DNA of 36,876 nucleotides from Halomonas sp. (GCF_014859505.1 NZ_JACUUD010000021.1:1-36876); one strand, 5' to 3'. Counted from the first letter of the stretch, positions 19,370 through 28,538 are shown. The notes: generated by a model from the sequence alone, not told the origin. Numbers and translations are program-made.

Positions 19370-22180
19370 ATGGCACTTCTGTGGATACCTCTCCTCACCC
19401 TGCTCGGTGCCCTGGTGCCGGTATTCACATCTCGCTATGGCCGCCGCGCCTGCACCCTTGCCACCCTGATCGCTCCGCTGCTCGCACTGACCCTCGTGCT
19501 GCTCCAGGCCCCGGCGGTAATCGGCGGCGAGGTGATCCGCTTCTCGCTGACCTGGATACCCCTGCTCGGCCTCGATCTCGCGCTGCGCATCGACGGGCTG
19601 ACGATACTGTTTGCCCTGCTGATCCTGGGCATCGGCAGCCTGATCCTCTACTACGCCGGCCACTATCTGAGTCCCGACGAGGACGACGGCCGCTTTCTCT
19701 CCTACATGATGCTGTTCATGACCGCCATGATCGGTATCGCCATGGCCGACAACCTGCTGCTGCTGTGGCTGTTCTGGGAGCTGACCAGTATCACCTCCTT
19801 CCTGCTGATCGGCTTCTGGGGCCATCGCAGCGACGCCCGCCGCGGGGCGCGCATGGCGCTGACGGTGACGGGTGCCGGTGGCCTGGCGCTGCTGGCCGGC
19901 CTGCTGCTGATCGGCCAGACGGTAGGCAGCTTCGACATGAGCGAGGTGCTGGCCGCCGGCGACGCTATCCGCGCCTCGGATCACTACTCGCTGATCCTGG
20001 CCCTGGTGCTGTTTGGCGCCTTCACCAAGTCGGCACAATTTCCCTTCCACTTCTGGCTGCCCCATGCCATGGCGGCCCCCACCCCGGTATCGGCCTTCCT
20101 GCACTCGGCCACCATGGTCAAGGCCGGCGTGTTCCTGATGGCCCGCTTCACCCCGGCCCTGGGCGATAGCCAACTGTGGGCGGTATCCCTCTCCCTGGTG
20201 GGCCTCGCCACCATGCTCTATGCCGCCTGGTTTGCCCTGCTGGAACGCGACCTCAAGGGTATCCTGGCCTTCTCCACGGTGAGCCACCTGGGCCTGATCA
20301 CCCTGTTGCTGGGGCTGGGCAGTCCACTGGCCATCGTTGCCGCGGTGTTCCACATCCTCAACCATGCCACCTTCAAGGCGGCACTGTTCATGAGCGTGGG
20401 GATCATCGACCACGAGACAGGCACCCGTGACATCGACCGCCTGGGCGCCCTGTGGTCGATGATGCCGCTCACCGGCACCATGGTCATTCTGGCGGGCTCC
20501 GCCATGGCCGGCTTTCCGCCCTTCAACGGCTTCCTTTCCAAGGAGATGCTGTTCGAGCAGAGCCTGCTCAACAATGTGCTGGGGGCACTGAGTGCGCTGA
20601 TCCCGCTGCTGGTGATGGTGGCCGCCACCCTCTCGGTGGCCTACTCGCTGCGCCTGATCTGGAGCCTGTTCTTCGCCGCCCCCAAGCTGACCCGCGAACA
20701 GAAGTCTCAGCCGCCGCTCAAGGTCCATGACCCGGCCCTCGGCATGCTGGCACCGGGGCTCTTCCTGGCAGCGACGAGCCTCGCGGTGGGCCTGTTCCCC
20801 ATGGCCCTGGCCGGCCCCCTGGTCAATGCCGCCAGCCTCGCCGTACAGGGCGACACCACCCCGCTGTTCAACCTCGCCCTGTGGCACGGCCTCAACCTGC
20901 CGCTGGCCATGAGCCTGGTGGCGGTGGCCGCCGGGGTGCTGGTGCTGCGCCAGCACCGGCGCCTGGCCGGTATTGCGGCCCTGTTCCACCCCCGTGACGC
21001 CGGACGCCTCTTCGAGGCCGCCATGCTGAGGGTGATCAAGACGGCGCTGTGGCTCACCCAGCGCCTGGAGAATGGCTCCCTGCAGCGCTACCAGGCGCTG
21101 CTGCTGCTCTGCGCCCTGGCCATGGTCGCGGTGGGGCTGACCAAGCTCGACGCCCTGACCGGCCCGCTGGGCCTGCAACCGGTGGATGGGATGTTGGTGC
21201 TGGGGGCGGCGCTGATGGTGTTCGGCGCCATCGGCAGCGCCATGAGCCACCGCTGGCGGCTGGTCTCGCTGCTGATGCTCTCGGTGGTAGGCCTGACGGT
21301 GTCGCTGACCTTCGTGCGCTTCTCCGCCCCTGACCTGGCGCTGACCCAGCTCTCGGTGGAGGTGGTGTCGATGATCCTGTTCATCCTGGCACTGTTCTTC
21401 CTGCCCCAGCGCCCACCGCTGCTCGTCTCCAGCCGACGCATCCTGCGCGACCTGCTGCTCGCCGCCTCGCTGGGCCTGGTGGTAGCAATGCTCAACTATG
21501 CACTGCTGACCCGGGAGACGATCTCGATTGCCGACTACTTCCTCCGCGAGGCAGTGCCCGGTGGGGGCGGCACCAACGTGGTCAACGTCATCCTGGTGGA
21601 CTTCCGCGGCTTCGATACCCTGGGGGAGATCACCGTGCTGACCCTGGCGGGCCTGGCGACCTTCAAGCTGCTGAATCGCATGAAGCTGTTCATGCCCGCG
21701 GGCAACATGGAGGGCATCCGCTGGTCCCGGCATCGCCACCCGATGATCCTGGCGGTGGCGGCGCAGATCCTGCTCCCGCTCGCCCTGCTGGTGTCGGTCT
21801 ACATCTTCCTGCGCGGCCACAACCAGCCTGGCGGCGGCTTCATCGCCGGCCTGATCACCGCAGTGGCACTGATCCTGCAGTACATGGCTCGCGGATACGA
21901 CTGGACCCGCGAACGGCTGCCACTCTCCTACCCGGTGGTAGCGGTCTCCGGCCTGGCCATCGCCGTGGCCACCGGGATGGCCAGTTGGCTGTTCGGTTAC
22001 CCCTTCCTGACATCGACCTTCGGCTATGTGACCCTGCCGATCATCGGCAGCTTCGAATTGGCGTCGGCCATGCTCTTCGATGTTGGCGTCTATCTGGCCG
22101 TGGTCGGTGCCACCCTGATGATCCTGATCAACCTGGGCCGGGTCACCACGATCCATCGCCCCCGCCTGGAGGAACGCTGA
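19370..22180 (+). CDS. mrpA: Mrp antiporter fused subunit A/B, group 2 operon (PhaAB type)
   Basis: 936 residues joining MrpA and MrpB in one chain. The A part (1 to about 780) has the NuoL-like core: [16 protein letters not shown] with Glu137, [38 protein letters not shown], and [16 protein letters not shown], then the MrpA-specific [30 protein letters not shown] and [22 protein letters not shown]. The last 145 residues (792-936) are a complete MrpB domain: [19 protein letters not shown] and [26 protein letters not shown]. This fusion defines group 2 Mrp/Pha systems. The ATG at 19370 has a weak GGACGAG upstream. The stop overlaps mrpC by one base. Closely related in motifs, but clearly distinct in sequence, from the group 1 MrpA across the intergenic region. 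Confidence 0.95.
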   Translation: MALLWIPLLTLLGALVPVFTSRYGRRACTLATLIAPLLALTLVLLQAPAVIGGEVIRFSLTWIPLLGLDLALRIDGLTILFALLILGIGSLILYYAGHYLSPDEDDGRFLSYMMLFMTAMIGIAMADNLLLLWLFWELTSITSFLLIGFWGHRSDARRGARMALTVTGAGGLALLAGLLLIGQTVGSFDMSEVLAAGDAIRASDHYSLILALVLFGAFTKSAQFPFHFWLPHAMAAPTPVSAFLHSATMVKAGVFLMARFTPALGDSQLWAVSLSLVGLATMLYAAWFALLERDLKGILAFSTVSHLGLITLLLGLGSPLAIVAAVFHILNHATFKAALFMSVGIIDHETGTRDIDRLGALWSMMPLTGTMVILAGSAMAGFPPFNGFLSKEMLFEQSLLNNVLGALSALIPLLVMVAATLSVAYSLRLIWSLFFAAPKLTREQKSQPPLKVHDPALGMLAPGLFLAATSLAVGLFPMALAGPLVNAASLAVQGDTTPLFNLALWHGLNLPLAMSLVAVAAGVLVLRQHRRLAGIAALFHPRDAGRLFEAAMLRVIKTALWLTQRLENGSLQRYQALLLLCALAMVAVGLTKLDALTGPLGLQPVDGMLVLGAALMVFGAIGSAMSHRWRLVSLLMLSVVGLTVSLTFVRFSAPDLALTQLSVEVVSMILFILALFFLPQRPPLLVSSRRILRDLLLAASLGLVVAMLNYALLTRETISIADYFLREAVPGGGGTNVVNVILVDFRGFDTLGEITVLTLAGLATFKLLNRMKLFMPAGNMEGIRWSRHRHPMILAVAAQILLPLALLVSVYIFLRGHNQPGGGFIAGLITAVALILQYMARGYDWTRERLPLSYPVVAVSGLAIAVATGMASWLFGYPFLTSTFGYVTLPIIGSFELASAMLFDVGVYLAVVGATLMILINLGRVTTIHRPRLEER

Positions 22181-22521
22181 TGGAAGCCCTCTTCTCGCTG
22201 GTGGTCGGCGTGCTTACTGCCAGCGGCATCTACCTGCTGCTGCGCGGGCGCACCTTTCCGGTCGTCGTCGGCCTCGCCCTGCTGGGCTATGCGGTGAACC
22301 TCTTCCTGTTTTCCACTGGCGGCCTGCACACCCACGCCGCAGCGGTGATCGGCGAGTCCGTCAGCCCGGCCGATCCGCTACCCCAGGCGCTGGTGCTCAC
22401 CGCCATCGTCATCGGCTTCGCCATGACCGCCTTCGTGGTGATCCTGGCGATTCGCGCGCGCAGCGAACTGGGCAGCGACCACGTGGACGGCCAGCAGGGT
22501 GAATCGGGAGACGCGAAATGA
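22180..22521 (+). CDS. mrpC: Mrp antiporter subunit C, group 2 operon
   Basis: 113 residues, three helices, NuoK-like. Signatures: YLLLRGRTFPVVVGLALLGYAVNLFLFSTGG and PADPLPQALVLTAIVIGFAMTAFVVILAIRAR. Its ATG overlaps the mrpAB stop by one base (TGATG) and its stop overlaps the mrpD ATG (ATGA). A longer in-frame reading upstream lies inside mrpAB and is rejected. Confidence 0.95.
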   Translation: MEALFSLVVGVLTASGIYLLLRGRTFPVVVGLALLGYAVNLFLFSTGGLHTHAAAVIGESVSPADPLPQALVLTAIVIGFAMTAFVVILAIRARSELGSDHVDGQQGESGDAK

Positions 22522-24059
22522 TTCAGCACCTTATCACCCTGCCGGTGCTGATCCCGATGGTCGGCGCCCTGGTCCTGGTGCTGGGCAGCCAGGCCAGCGA
22601 TACCCGCCGCCGTCAGCTGAGCACCGCGCTGTGCGTGGCCCAGGTGCTGATCAGCGCCTGGCTGCTGAGTCGGGCGGCCGGCGGTGAACTGCTCATCTAT
22701 GCCCTGGGCAACTGGCAGGCGCCCTTCGGCATCGTGCTGATGCTCGACCGCCTGTCGGCGCTGATGCTCACCCTTACCGCAGTGCTGTCGCTGGGCTGCG
22801 TGCTGTTCGCCAGCGCCGGCGAGGACGCCCGGGGCAGCCACTTCCACGGCCTCTTCCAGCTGCAGCTGATGGGCCTCAACGGCGCCTTCCTCACCGGCGA
22901 CCTGTTCAACCTCTTCGTGTTCTTCGAGATCCTGCTGCTGGCCTCCTATTCCCTGCTGATGCATGGCGGCGGCAAGGAGCGTATCGGCGCCGGGCTGCAC
23001 TACGTGATCCTCAACCTGGCAGGCTCAGCGCTCTTCCTGGTGGCACTGGGCGTGCTCTATGGCACCACCGGCACCCTCAACATGGCCGACATGGCGCGTC
23101 GAGTCGCGGTGATGTCCGGCGACCAGGCCGCACTGGTGACCGCCGGCGCCCTCCTGCTGATCGTGGTCTTCAGCCTCAAGGCCGCGCTGCTGCCGCTCTA
23201 TTTCTGGCTACCACGCACCTACGCCGCCGCTCCAGCCCCGGTGGCCGCGCTCTTCGCCATCATGACCAAGGTGGGGCTCTACGCCATCCTGCGTGTGCAG
23301 TCGCTGATCTTCGTTGACACTCCCGCCGCCGAGGCGATCACCGCCTGGCTGTGGTGGGCGGGTCTCGCGACCATTACCCTGGCAGCCGTCGGCGTGCTGG
23401 CGTCCCGCGACCTGCGCACCCTGGTGGCCTACCTGGTACTGGTCTCGGTGGGCACTCTGCTCGCCGGCCAGGCGCTGGGCACTATCGATGCTATCGGCGC
23501 CCTGCTGTACTACCTGCCCCACACCACGCTGGCATGCGGCGCCCTCTACCTGATCGCCGAGCTGATCAGCCAACAGCGCGGCAAGGCGGGCACGCGACTG
23601 GTGCGCGGTCGCCGCCTCCAGCAGCGTCACCTGCTGGGCGGCATGTTCCTGGTCGCCGCAGTGGCCGTGGCCGGCCTGCCGCCACTGGCCGGGGCCCTGG
23701 GTAAGCTCCTGCTGATGCAGGCCGCCGAGGGAACCGCTCGGCTGTGGCTGTGGCCGCTGCTGCTGCTGGCCGGGCTCTGCGCGCTGATCGCCATGTCCCG
23801 GGCCGGCTCGGTGTTCTTCTGGGCCAGCTACAAGGGCCAGGTGGAGAGCGGCCGGGTGACGCGGCCGCAGCTGGCCGGGGTGCTCTGGCTGCTGGCCAGC
23901 GTGCCGCTTCTGGTGGGCTTCGCCGGTCCGGTCAGCGACTACGCCCGTGATACCGCCGAACAGCTGGCGGAGCCGCAGGTCGTGATCTTCCGGCTACTCG
24001 GCGAATCGCCAGCCCTGCAGTTCGGCCGTCTCACCATTGACGAGGGAGAGTCACCATGA
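22518..24059 (+). CDS. mrpD: Mrp antiporter subunit D, group 2 operon
   Basis: 513 residues, about 14 helices. Motifs: LTGDLFNLFVFFEILLLASYSLLMHG with the membrane Glu, VFSLKAALLPLYFWLPRTYAAAPAPVAALFAIMTKVGLYAILRV with the conserved Lys residues, and GLPPLAGALGKLLLM. The usual His in the PLFFWLPxxYHxPP segment of group 1 MrpD (HTPP) is AAAP here, a visible difference between the two D subunits of this window. It overlaps both mrpC and mrpE by four bases. Confidence 0.95.
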   Translation: MIQHLITLPVLIPMVGALVLVLGSQASDTRRRQLSTALCVAQVLISAWLLSRAAGGELLIYALGNWQAPFGIVLMLDRLSALMLTLTAVLSLGCVLFASAGEDARGSHFHGLFQLQLMGLNGAFLTGDLFNLFVFFEILLLASYSLLMHGGGKERIGAGLHYVILNLAGSALFLVALGVLYGTTGTLNMADMARRVAVMSGDQAALVTAGALLLIVVFSLKAALLPLYFWLPRTYAAAPAPVAALFAIMTKVGLYAILRVQSLIFVDTPAAEAITAWLWWAGLATITLAAVGVLASRDLRTLVAYLVLVSVGTLLAGQALGTIDAIGALLYYLPHTTLACGALYLIAELISQQRGKAGTRLVRGRRLQQRHLLGGMFLVAAVAVAGLPPLAGALGKLLLMQAAEGTARLWLWPLLLLAGLCALIAMSRAGSVFFWASYKGQVESGRVTRPQLAGVLWLLASVPLLVGFAGPVSDYARDTAEQLAEPQVVIFRLLGESPALQFGRLTIDEGESP

Positions 24060-24553
24060 AAACCCTGGGGCGCCTGCTGCCCACCCCCACCCTATCGCTG
24101 GTGCTGCTGGTGGTCTGGCTGCTGCTGGTGCGCAGCATCGCCCCTGGCCAGCTGATCCTCGGCGCCTTCCTGGCGGTGGGCATCCCGCTGCTGACCAAGG
24201 GCTTCTGGGAACCGCTGCCCCAGGTCAAGCACCCCCTCAAACTGACCTGGTTCGTACTCAAGGTGCTGGGTGACATCTTCACGGCCAACCTCCAGGTGAG
24301 CCTGCTGATCCTGTCGCCCAAGCGCGAACCCCACCCGGGCTTCGTCGAGTACCCCCTGCAGGTGAAGGATCCACTGACCATCACCATGCTGGCCAACACC
24401 ATCACAATGACGCCGGGCACCGTCTCCACCAACATCCGCCTGGACCGCTCATCGCTGCTGATCCATGTGCTCGACATGAAGGATGAGCAGACGCTGGTGC
24501 GCGAGATACATGAGCGCTATGAGCTCCCGCTCAAGGAGATCTTCGAATGCTAG
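24056..24553 (+). CDS. mrpE: Mrp antiporter subunit E, group 2 operon
   Basis: 165 residues: two N-terminal hydrophobic segments (LSLVLLVVWLLLV, GQLILGAFLAVGIPLL) and the family core MLANTITMTPGTVSTNIRLDRSSLLIHVLDMKDEQTLVREI. Overlaps mrpD by four bases (ATGA) and mrpF by seven. Confidence 0.93.
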   Translation: MKTLGRLLPTPTLSLVLLVVWLLLVRSIAPGQLILGAFLAVGIPLLTKGFWEPLPQVKHPLKLTWFVLKVLGDIFTANLQVSLLILSPKREPHPGFVEYPLQVKDPLTITMLANTITMTPGTVSTNIRLDRSSLLIHVLDMKDEQTLVREIHERYELPLKEIFEC

Positions 24554-24816
24554 TTATCGCACTGATGATCAGCCTTGGCCTGATCGTGGCGGCCATGGCC
24601 ATGAATGTCCTGCGTCTGGCCAAGGGACCCGACGTTCCCGACCGCTTGCTGGCACTGGACACCCTCTACGTCAACTCCATCGCGCTGATCGTGCTGCTGG
24701 GTCTGTGGCTCAATACCAAGACCTACTTCGAGGCGGCGATCCTGATCGCCATGCTGGGCTTCGTCGGCACCATGGCCATCTGCCGCTACCTGCTGCGCGG
24801 CGACATCATCGAGTAA
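24547..24816 (+). CDS. mrpF: Mrp antiporter subunit F, group 2 operon
   Basis: 89 residues, three helices. The loop NVLRLAKGPDVPDRLLALDTLYVNSIALIVLLG carries the conserved GP-PDR-LALD pattern of MrpF. It is the same length as the group 1 F subunit in this window. Starts seven bases before the mrpE stop. Confidence 0.93.
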   Translation: MLVIALMISLGLIVAAMAMNVLRLAKGPDVPDRLLALDTLYVNSIALIVLLGLWLNTKTYFEAAILIAMLGFVGTMAICRYLLRGDIIE

Positions 24817-24826
24817 GGAGGCACAC

Positions 24827-25267
24827 ATGACCTTCACCCTGTTGGCCGAAGGCGTCGTCGCCTTCCTGCTGGTAGCTGGCGGCATGTTTGCCTTCACCGG
24901 CTCGCTGGGCATGCTGCAGTTCAAGGACTTCTTCATGCGCCTGCACGGCCCCACCAAGGGGACCACCCTGGGGATCGGCTGCATGCTGATGGCATCGATG
25001 CTCTATTTCACGGTGACCCAGCGGGAGTTCCACGTCCAGGAGCTGCTGATCACCTTCTTCCTGTTCCTTACCGCGCCGGTCACCGGTCACATGCTGGCCA
25101 AGACCGGCCTGCACATGCACCTGCGCTTCATCACGGGCACCCGCGGCTCGCTGCCGGAACTGCGCGACGAGGACGTCGGACAGAGCCGGGTAGCGCGCCC
25201 CGCCAAGGCTCGTCACCCCTGGCGCACACGCCGCCGGTCACGCCAGAAGCCCCGCCTGCCCCGCTGA
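24827..25267 (+). CDS. mrpG: Mrp antiporter subunit G, group 2 operon
   Basis: 146 residues. Three helices with the MrpG core GSLGMLQFKDFFMRLHGPTKGTTLGIGCMLMASML, then TAPVTGHMLAKTGLHMHL. The C-terminal 45 or so residues are hydrophilic and end in a very basic run (KARHPWRTRRRSRQKPRLPR) not seen in the group 1 G subunit, presumably cytoplasmic. A GGAGG lies just before the ATG at 24827. Last gene of the operon; convergent with hemH, 29 bases apart, with no clear terminator. Confidence 0.92.
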   Translation: MTFTLLAEGVVAFLLVAGGMFAFTGSLGMLQFKDFFMRLHGPTKGTTLGIGCMLMASMLYFTVTQREFHVQELLITFFLFLTAPVTGHMLAKTGLHMHLRFITGTRGSLPELRDEDVGQSRVARPAKARHPWRTRRRSRQKPRLPR

Positions 25268-25296
25268 CGCCAGGGACAGGAGAGGCAGCCCAGCCG

Positions 25297-26397
25297 TCAG
25301 GACCCGGGAGCCACCCAGCCTGCTAGTTCATTCTCGATTATCGCCAGCAGCGCCGTGATATGGTCGTCGCGCTCGTTGAGGCAGGACACATAGGTGAAGG
25401 TCTCGCCGCCGGCCTCGAGGAAGGCATCGCGTATCTCCTCCTCGATCTCCTCCAGGGTCTCGACACAGTCGGAGGAGAAGGCCGGCGAGATCACCGCGAT
25501 ATGCTTCCTGCCCTGTCGGGCCAGTTCTGCCACGTGTTCCACGGTGGCCGGCCCCACCCACTCCTCGGGGCCGAACTTGGACTGGAAGGCGGTCTGGATA
25601 TCCGCCTTCCCCCAGCCCAGCGCCTCGCGCAGCAGCCGCGTGGTCTTCTGGCACTGGCAGTGGTAGGGGTCGCCCTCCATCAGGTAGCGCTTGGGCACGC
25701 CATGGTAGGAAGCCACCAGCACCTCGGGCGGCGTCGCCGCGGCCTCATAGGCCTCGCGCACCGTGTTGGCCAGCGCCTCGATGTACCGGGGATGCTCGAA
25801 ATAGGCGGGCACGGTGCGAAAGGCCGGCTGCCACTTGAGGGTCATCAGGGTGCGGAACGCCTGGTCGTTGGCGGTGGCGGTGGTCGGCGAGGCGTACTGG
25901 GGGTAGAGCGGGAAGAACAGGATCTTCTCGCAGCCCGACGCCTGCATCCGCTTGAGCACGCTGTCGGTGGAGGGGTTGCCGTAGCGCATGCAGAAGTCGA
26001 CCATCACCTGATCGCCGAACATCGCCGCGAGGCCCTCGGCCACCTTGCGGGTCTGTTCCCGGGTGGTGGTCAGCAGCGGGCTCTCGTCCTTCTCGGTGTT
26101 CCAGATGCTCCGATAGGCCTCACCGGACTTGAAGGGTCGCCGGGACAGGATGATCAGTTGCAGCAGCGGCTGCCACTTCCAGTCCGGGTAGTCGACCACC
26201 CGCTTGTCGGAGAGGAACTCGCTCAGGTAGCGGCGCATCGACCAGTAGTCGGTGGCATCCGGGGTGCCCAGATTGGCCAGCAGCACGCCCACCCTGGCCC
26301 GCGGAATCGGCGGGTGGTCGCCCGGCGCATGGGCCAGGCGGCCGCTGCCGGGGCGGTCCATGTCGGGGTTTGCCGAATCCTGGGTCGTGTGGGTCAT
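25297..26397 (-). CDS. hemH: Ferrochelatase
   Basis: 366 residues. Ferrochelatase inserts Fe2+ into protoporphyrin IX, the last step of protohaem synthesis, at the cytoplasmic membrane. Core motifs: VGVLLANLGTPDATDYWSMRRYLSEFLSDKRVVD, FFPLYPQYASPTTAT, the metal-handling His232 in ASYHGVPKRY, YHCQCQKTT, and the acidic ISPAFSSDCVETLEEIEEE (Glu313). A non-conserved hydrophilic extension of about 32 residues precedes the core; the ATG at 26397 is nevertheless supported by AAGGAG at proper spacing. It diverges from the iron-sulfur photolyase gene across a palindromic site, which is relevant because haem precursors are photosensitisers. Confidence 0.96.
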   Translation of the reverse strand: MTHTTQDSANPDMDRPGSGRLAHAPGDHPPIPRARVGVLLANLGTPDATDYWSMRRYLSEFLSDKRVVDYPDWKWQPLLQLIILSRRPFKSGEAYRSIWNTEKDESPLLTTTREQTRKVAEGLAAMFGDQVMVDFCMRYGNPSTDSVLKRMQASGCEKILFFPLYPQYASPTTATANDQAFRTLMTLKWQPAFRTVPAYFEHPRYIEALANTVREAYEAAATPPEVLVASYHGVPKRYLMEGDPYHCQCQKTTRLLREALGWGKADIQTAFQSKFGPEEWVGPATVEHVAELARQGRKHIAVISPAFSSDCVETLEEIEEEIRDAFLEAGGETFTYVSCLNERDDHITALLAIIENELAGWVAPGS

Positions 26398-26490
26398 GGG
26401 GAGCTCCTTGGTCGATGCGCCGGATGGTAATGGCCGGCTGCCGATGTGAATGGCGCTAGTGTATCAGGCCCCTCGCGGCGACGGCGACGA

Positions 26491-26520
26491 GGTTGTACCA
26501 TTGACTTTATTTGTACAACC
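26491..26520. promoter_or_regulatory. Candidate operator between hemH and the Fe-S photolyase gene
   Basis: Perfect 8-base inverted repeat GGTTGTAC (26491-26498) and GTACAACC (26513-26520) around a 14-base AT-rich centre. Read another way it is TGTACC-N12-TGTACA. It ends 12 bases before the photolyase ATG at 26533, so a bound protein would block that gene. TTGTAC and TACAAC hexamers 15 bases apart occur on both strands within it and could double as promoter elements. The pattern resembles operators of cobalamin-dependent LitR/CarH light regulators as I recall them; no such regulator gene is in the window. Confidence 0.5.
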
Positions 26521-26532
26521 CGAGGTCAACCC

Positions 26533-28146
26533 ATGTCCCGCCCCCTGGTGCTGGTACTCGGCGACCAGCTCTGTCTCGAGTTGGCCAGCCTGCACGACCT
26601 GCCCGATGATGCCGTGGTGGCTCTGTGCGAGGTGGCCGCAGAGAGCACCTATGTGCCCCACCATCCCCAGAAGATCGCCCTGATCCTGGCTGCCATGCGC
26701 CACTTTGCGGCCGAGCTGCGCGATCGTGGCTACCGGGTGCACTACAGCGCCCTGGACGACCCCGACAATGCCCAGGCGCTGGTCGCCGAGGCGGAACGCC
26801 TGGCTGCCCTGCATGGCTGCGACGAGATCCGCGCCGTGCGCCCCGGCGAGTGGCGGCTATGGCAGGCGATGAAGGAGCGGGAGGCCGCCGCCCTGCCCTG
26901 GCGCCTGCTCGAGGATGACCGCTTCTACTCCACCCCGGACGACTTCGCCGCCTGGGCAGCCGGCCGCAAGTCACTGCGTCTTGAGTACTTCTATCGCGAG
27001 CAGCGCCGTCGCACAGGGCTGCTGATGGAGGGTGACGCGCCCGCCGGCGGCAAGTGGAACTACGATCACGACAACCGTGAGCCGTTGCCCGCCAACCTGG
27101 CGGTTCCCGAGCCCCCACGCCATGGCCGCGACGCCATCACCGAAGCGGTGCTGGCGCTGGTGGCCGAGCACTTCGGCGAGCACTTCGGCACCCTGGATGG
27201 CTTCCACTGGCCGGTGACGCGGCGCCAGGCGCTGGTCGACCTTCGCCATTTCCTCGACCAGTTGCTGCCCGGCTTCGGCCGCTATCAGGACGCCATCAGC
27301 GACGACGAGCCCTTCCTGTTCCACTCGCGGCTCGCCGCGGCGCTCAATCTGGGACTGCTCTCGCCCCGGGAGCTCTGCGAGGGCGCCGAACGCGAGTATA
27401 TCGAGGGGCGTGCGCCGCTCAATGCGGTGGAGGGCTTCATCCGCCAGATCCTGGGCTGGCGGGAGTATGTGCGCGGCCTCTATTGGACGCGGATGCCGCA
27501 CTACAAGCGCGGCAACATCCTGGGCGCCGACCAGGCGCTGCCCGCCTGCTTCTGGAATGGCGACACCGAGCTGCGCTGCCTGCGTCGCGCCATCGAGATG
27601 ACCCGCGATAACGCCTACGCCCACCATATCCAGCGGCTGATGGTCACCGGCAACTTCGCCCTGCTCTGCGACGTGGCCCCGGAGGCACTGGGCGACTGGT
27701 ACCTAGCGGTCTATGCCGACGCCTGCGAATGGGTGGAGCTGCCCAATGTGCTGGGCATGGTGCTGCACGCCGACGGGGGGCTGATGGGCTCCAAGCCCTA
27801 CTGCGCCTCGGGCAGGTACATCGACCGCATGTCCGACCACTGCCGCCACTGTCGCTTCGACCCGAAGCAGGTCACCGGCGAACGCGCCTGCCCGCTCAAC
27901 AGCCTCTACTGGCACTTCCTGGAGCGACACGCCGAAACGCTGTCATCGAACCCGCGCATGAAGCTGATCTATGGCTCGCTGGGGCGCATGGCCGACGAGA
28001 AACGGGCCGCCATCCGCGACCAGGCCGACCGCTTCCTGACGGCCCTGCCGCGCACGACGGCCTGGCATGCCGAGGCCGCGGGGCAGCGAGCCCTCCATCT
28101 GGCCGGCTACGCACCTGAACCCACTCCCCGGGAGGAGACCCCATGA
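26533..28146 (+). CDS. Iron-sulfur bacterial cryptochrome / (6-4) photolyase (FeS-BCP, PF04244 family)
   Basis: 537 residues. The N-terminus PLVLVLGDQLCLELASL and the stretch GKWNYDHDNREPLP identify the deoxyribodipyrimidine photolyase-related (DPRP) family, whose studied member PhrB of Agrobacterium repairs (6-4) photoproducts using FAD, a lumazine antenna and a [4Fe-4S] cluster. The four cluster cysteines are present: C349 (TELRCLRR), C437 and C440 (DHCRHCRF) and C453 (RACPLN). FAD-domain phrases include GWREYVRGLYW, NAYAHHIQRLMVTGNFALL and GLMGSKPYCASGRYI. The ATG at 26533 has a CGAGGT site and directly follows the palindromic operator; a longer frame would run through that operator. The stop overlaps the DUF393 start. 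Confidence 0.92.
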   Translation: MSRPLVLVLGDQLCLELASLHDLPDDAVVALCEVAAESTYVPHHPQKIALILAAMRHFAAELRDRGYRVHYSALDDPDNAQALVAEAERLAALHGCDEIRAVRPGEWRLWQAMKEREAAALPWRLLEDDRFYSTPDDFAAWAAGRKSLRLEYFYREQRRRTGLLMEGDAPAGGKWNYDHDNREPLPANLAVPEPPRHGRDAITEAVLALVAEHFGEHFGTLDGFHWPVTRRQALVDLRHFLDQLLPGFGRYQDAISDDEPFLFHSRLAAALNLGLLSPRELCEGAEREYIEGRAPLNAVEGFIRQILGWREYVRGLYWTRMPHYKRGNILGADQALPACFWNGDTELRCLRRAIEMTRDNAYAHHIQRLMVTGNFALLCDVAPEALGDWYLAVYADACEWVELPNVLGMVLHADGGLMGSKPYCASGRYIDRMSDHCRHCRFDPKQVTGERACPLNSLYWHFLERHAETLSSNPRMKLIYGSLGRMADEKRAAIRDQADRFLTALPRTTAWHAEAAGQRALHLAGYAPEPTPREETP

Positions 28147-28538
28147 GCCGACGCAACACCCTCCACGCCCTCGCTCCGGTGACCCTCTACCACGATGGCC
28201 ACTGTCCGCTCTGCCAGCGGGAGGTCGCCTGGCTGGCGCGCCATCCCCGCAGCGAGCGGGTGTGGCTGGTGGACATCCAGGCAGCGGAGTTCGACCCCAG
28301 AGCGCTGGGGCGTACCTCCGAGGCGATGATGGGGAGGCTGCACCTGCAGGACGCCGAGGGACGCTGGTTCATCGGCATGGACGCCAGCCGGGCCCTCTAC
28401 GCGGTGCTTGGCTACCGACGGCTGGTCTGGCTGAGCTGCCTGCCGGGAGTTGCCCCGCTGATGGATGCGGGGTATCACTGGTTCGCCCGCCGCCGGGTGC
28501 GCCTGGGGCGCTGGCTTGCGAGGCGGCGGCGGAAGTGA
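28143..28538 (+). CDS. DUF393 (DCC family) thiol-disulfide oxidoreductase-like protein
   Basis: 131 residues. The signature VTLYHDGHC21PLC24QREVAWL near the N-terminus is the YDGxCPxC motif of the DCC/DUF393 family, predicted thioredoxin-fold proteins. A final hydrophobic segment (RRLVWLSCLPGVAPLMDAGYHWF) and a very Arg-rich end follow. It overlaps the photolyase stop by four bases, so it is co-translated with it. DUF393 genes often accompany photolyases, but their reaction is unproven. Nothing recognisable follows in the 87 bases up to the next, convergent gene. Confidence 0.85.
   Translation: MSRRNTLHALAPVTLYHDGHCPLCQREVAWLARHPRSERVWLVDIQAAEFDPRALGRTSEAMMGRLHLQDAEGRWFIGMDASRALYAVLGYRRLVWLSCLPGVAPLMDAGYHWFARRRVRLGRWLARRRRK

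Noticed and set aside
19115..22156. A 1013-codon open frame on the minus strand opposite the fused mrpAB gene
   Set aside because: It is rich in Gln, His, Arg and Gly, has no recognisable domain, and is antisense to a fully intact membrane protein. Long antisense frames are expected in GC-rich coding DNA.
13118..25267. Possible complex I (nuo) or hydrogenase-type membrane arm
   Set aside because: The NuoL, NuoN and NuoK-like subunits occur with MrpB, E, F and G and with the MrpA-specific C-terminal region, and there are no nuoB/C/D/I genes, so these are Mrp antiporters.
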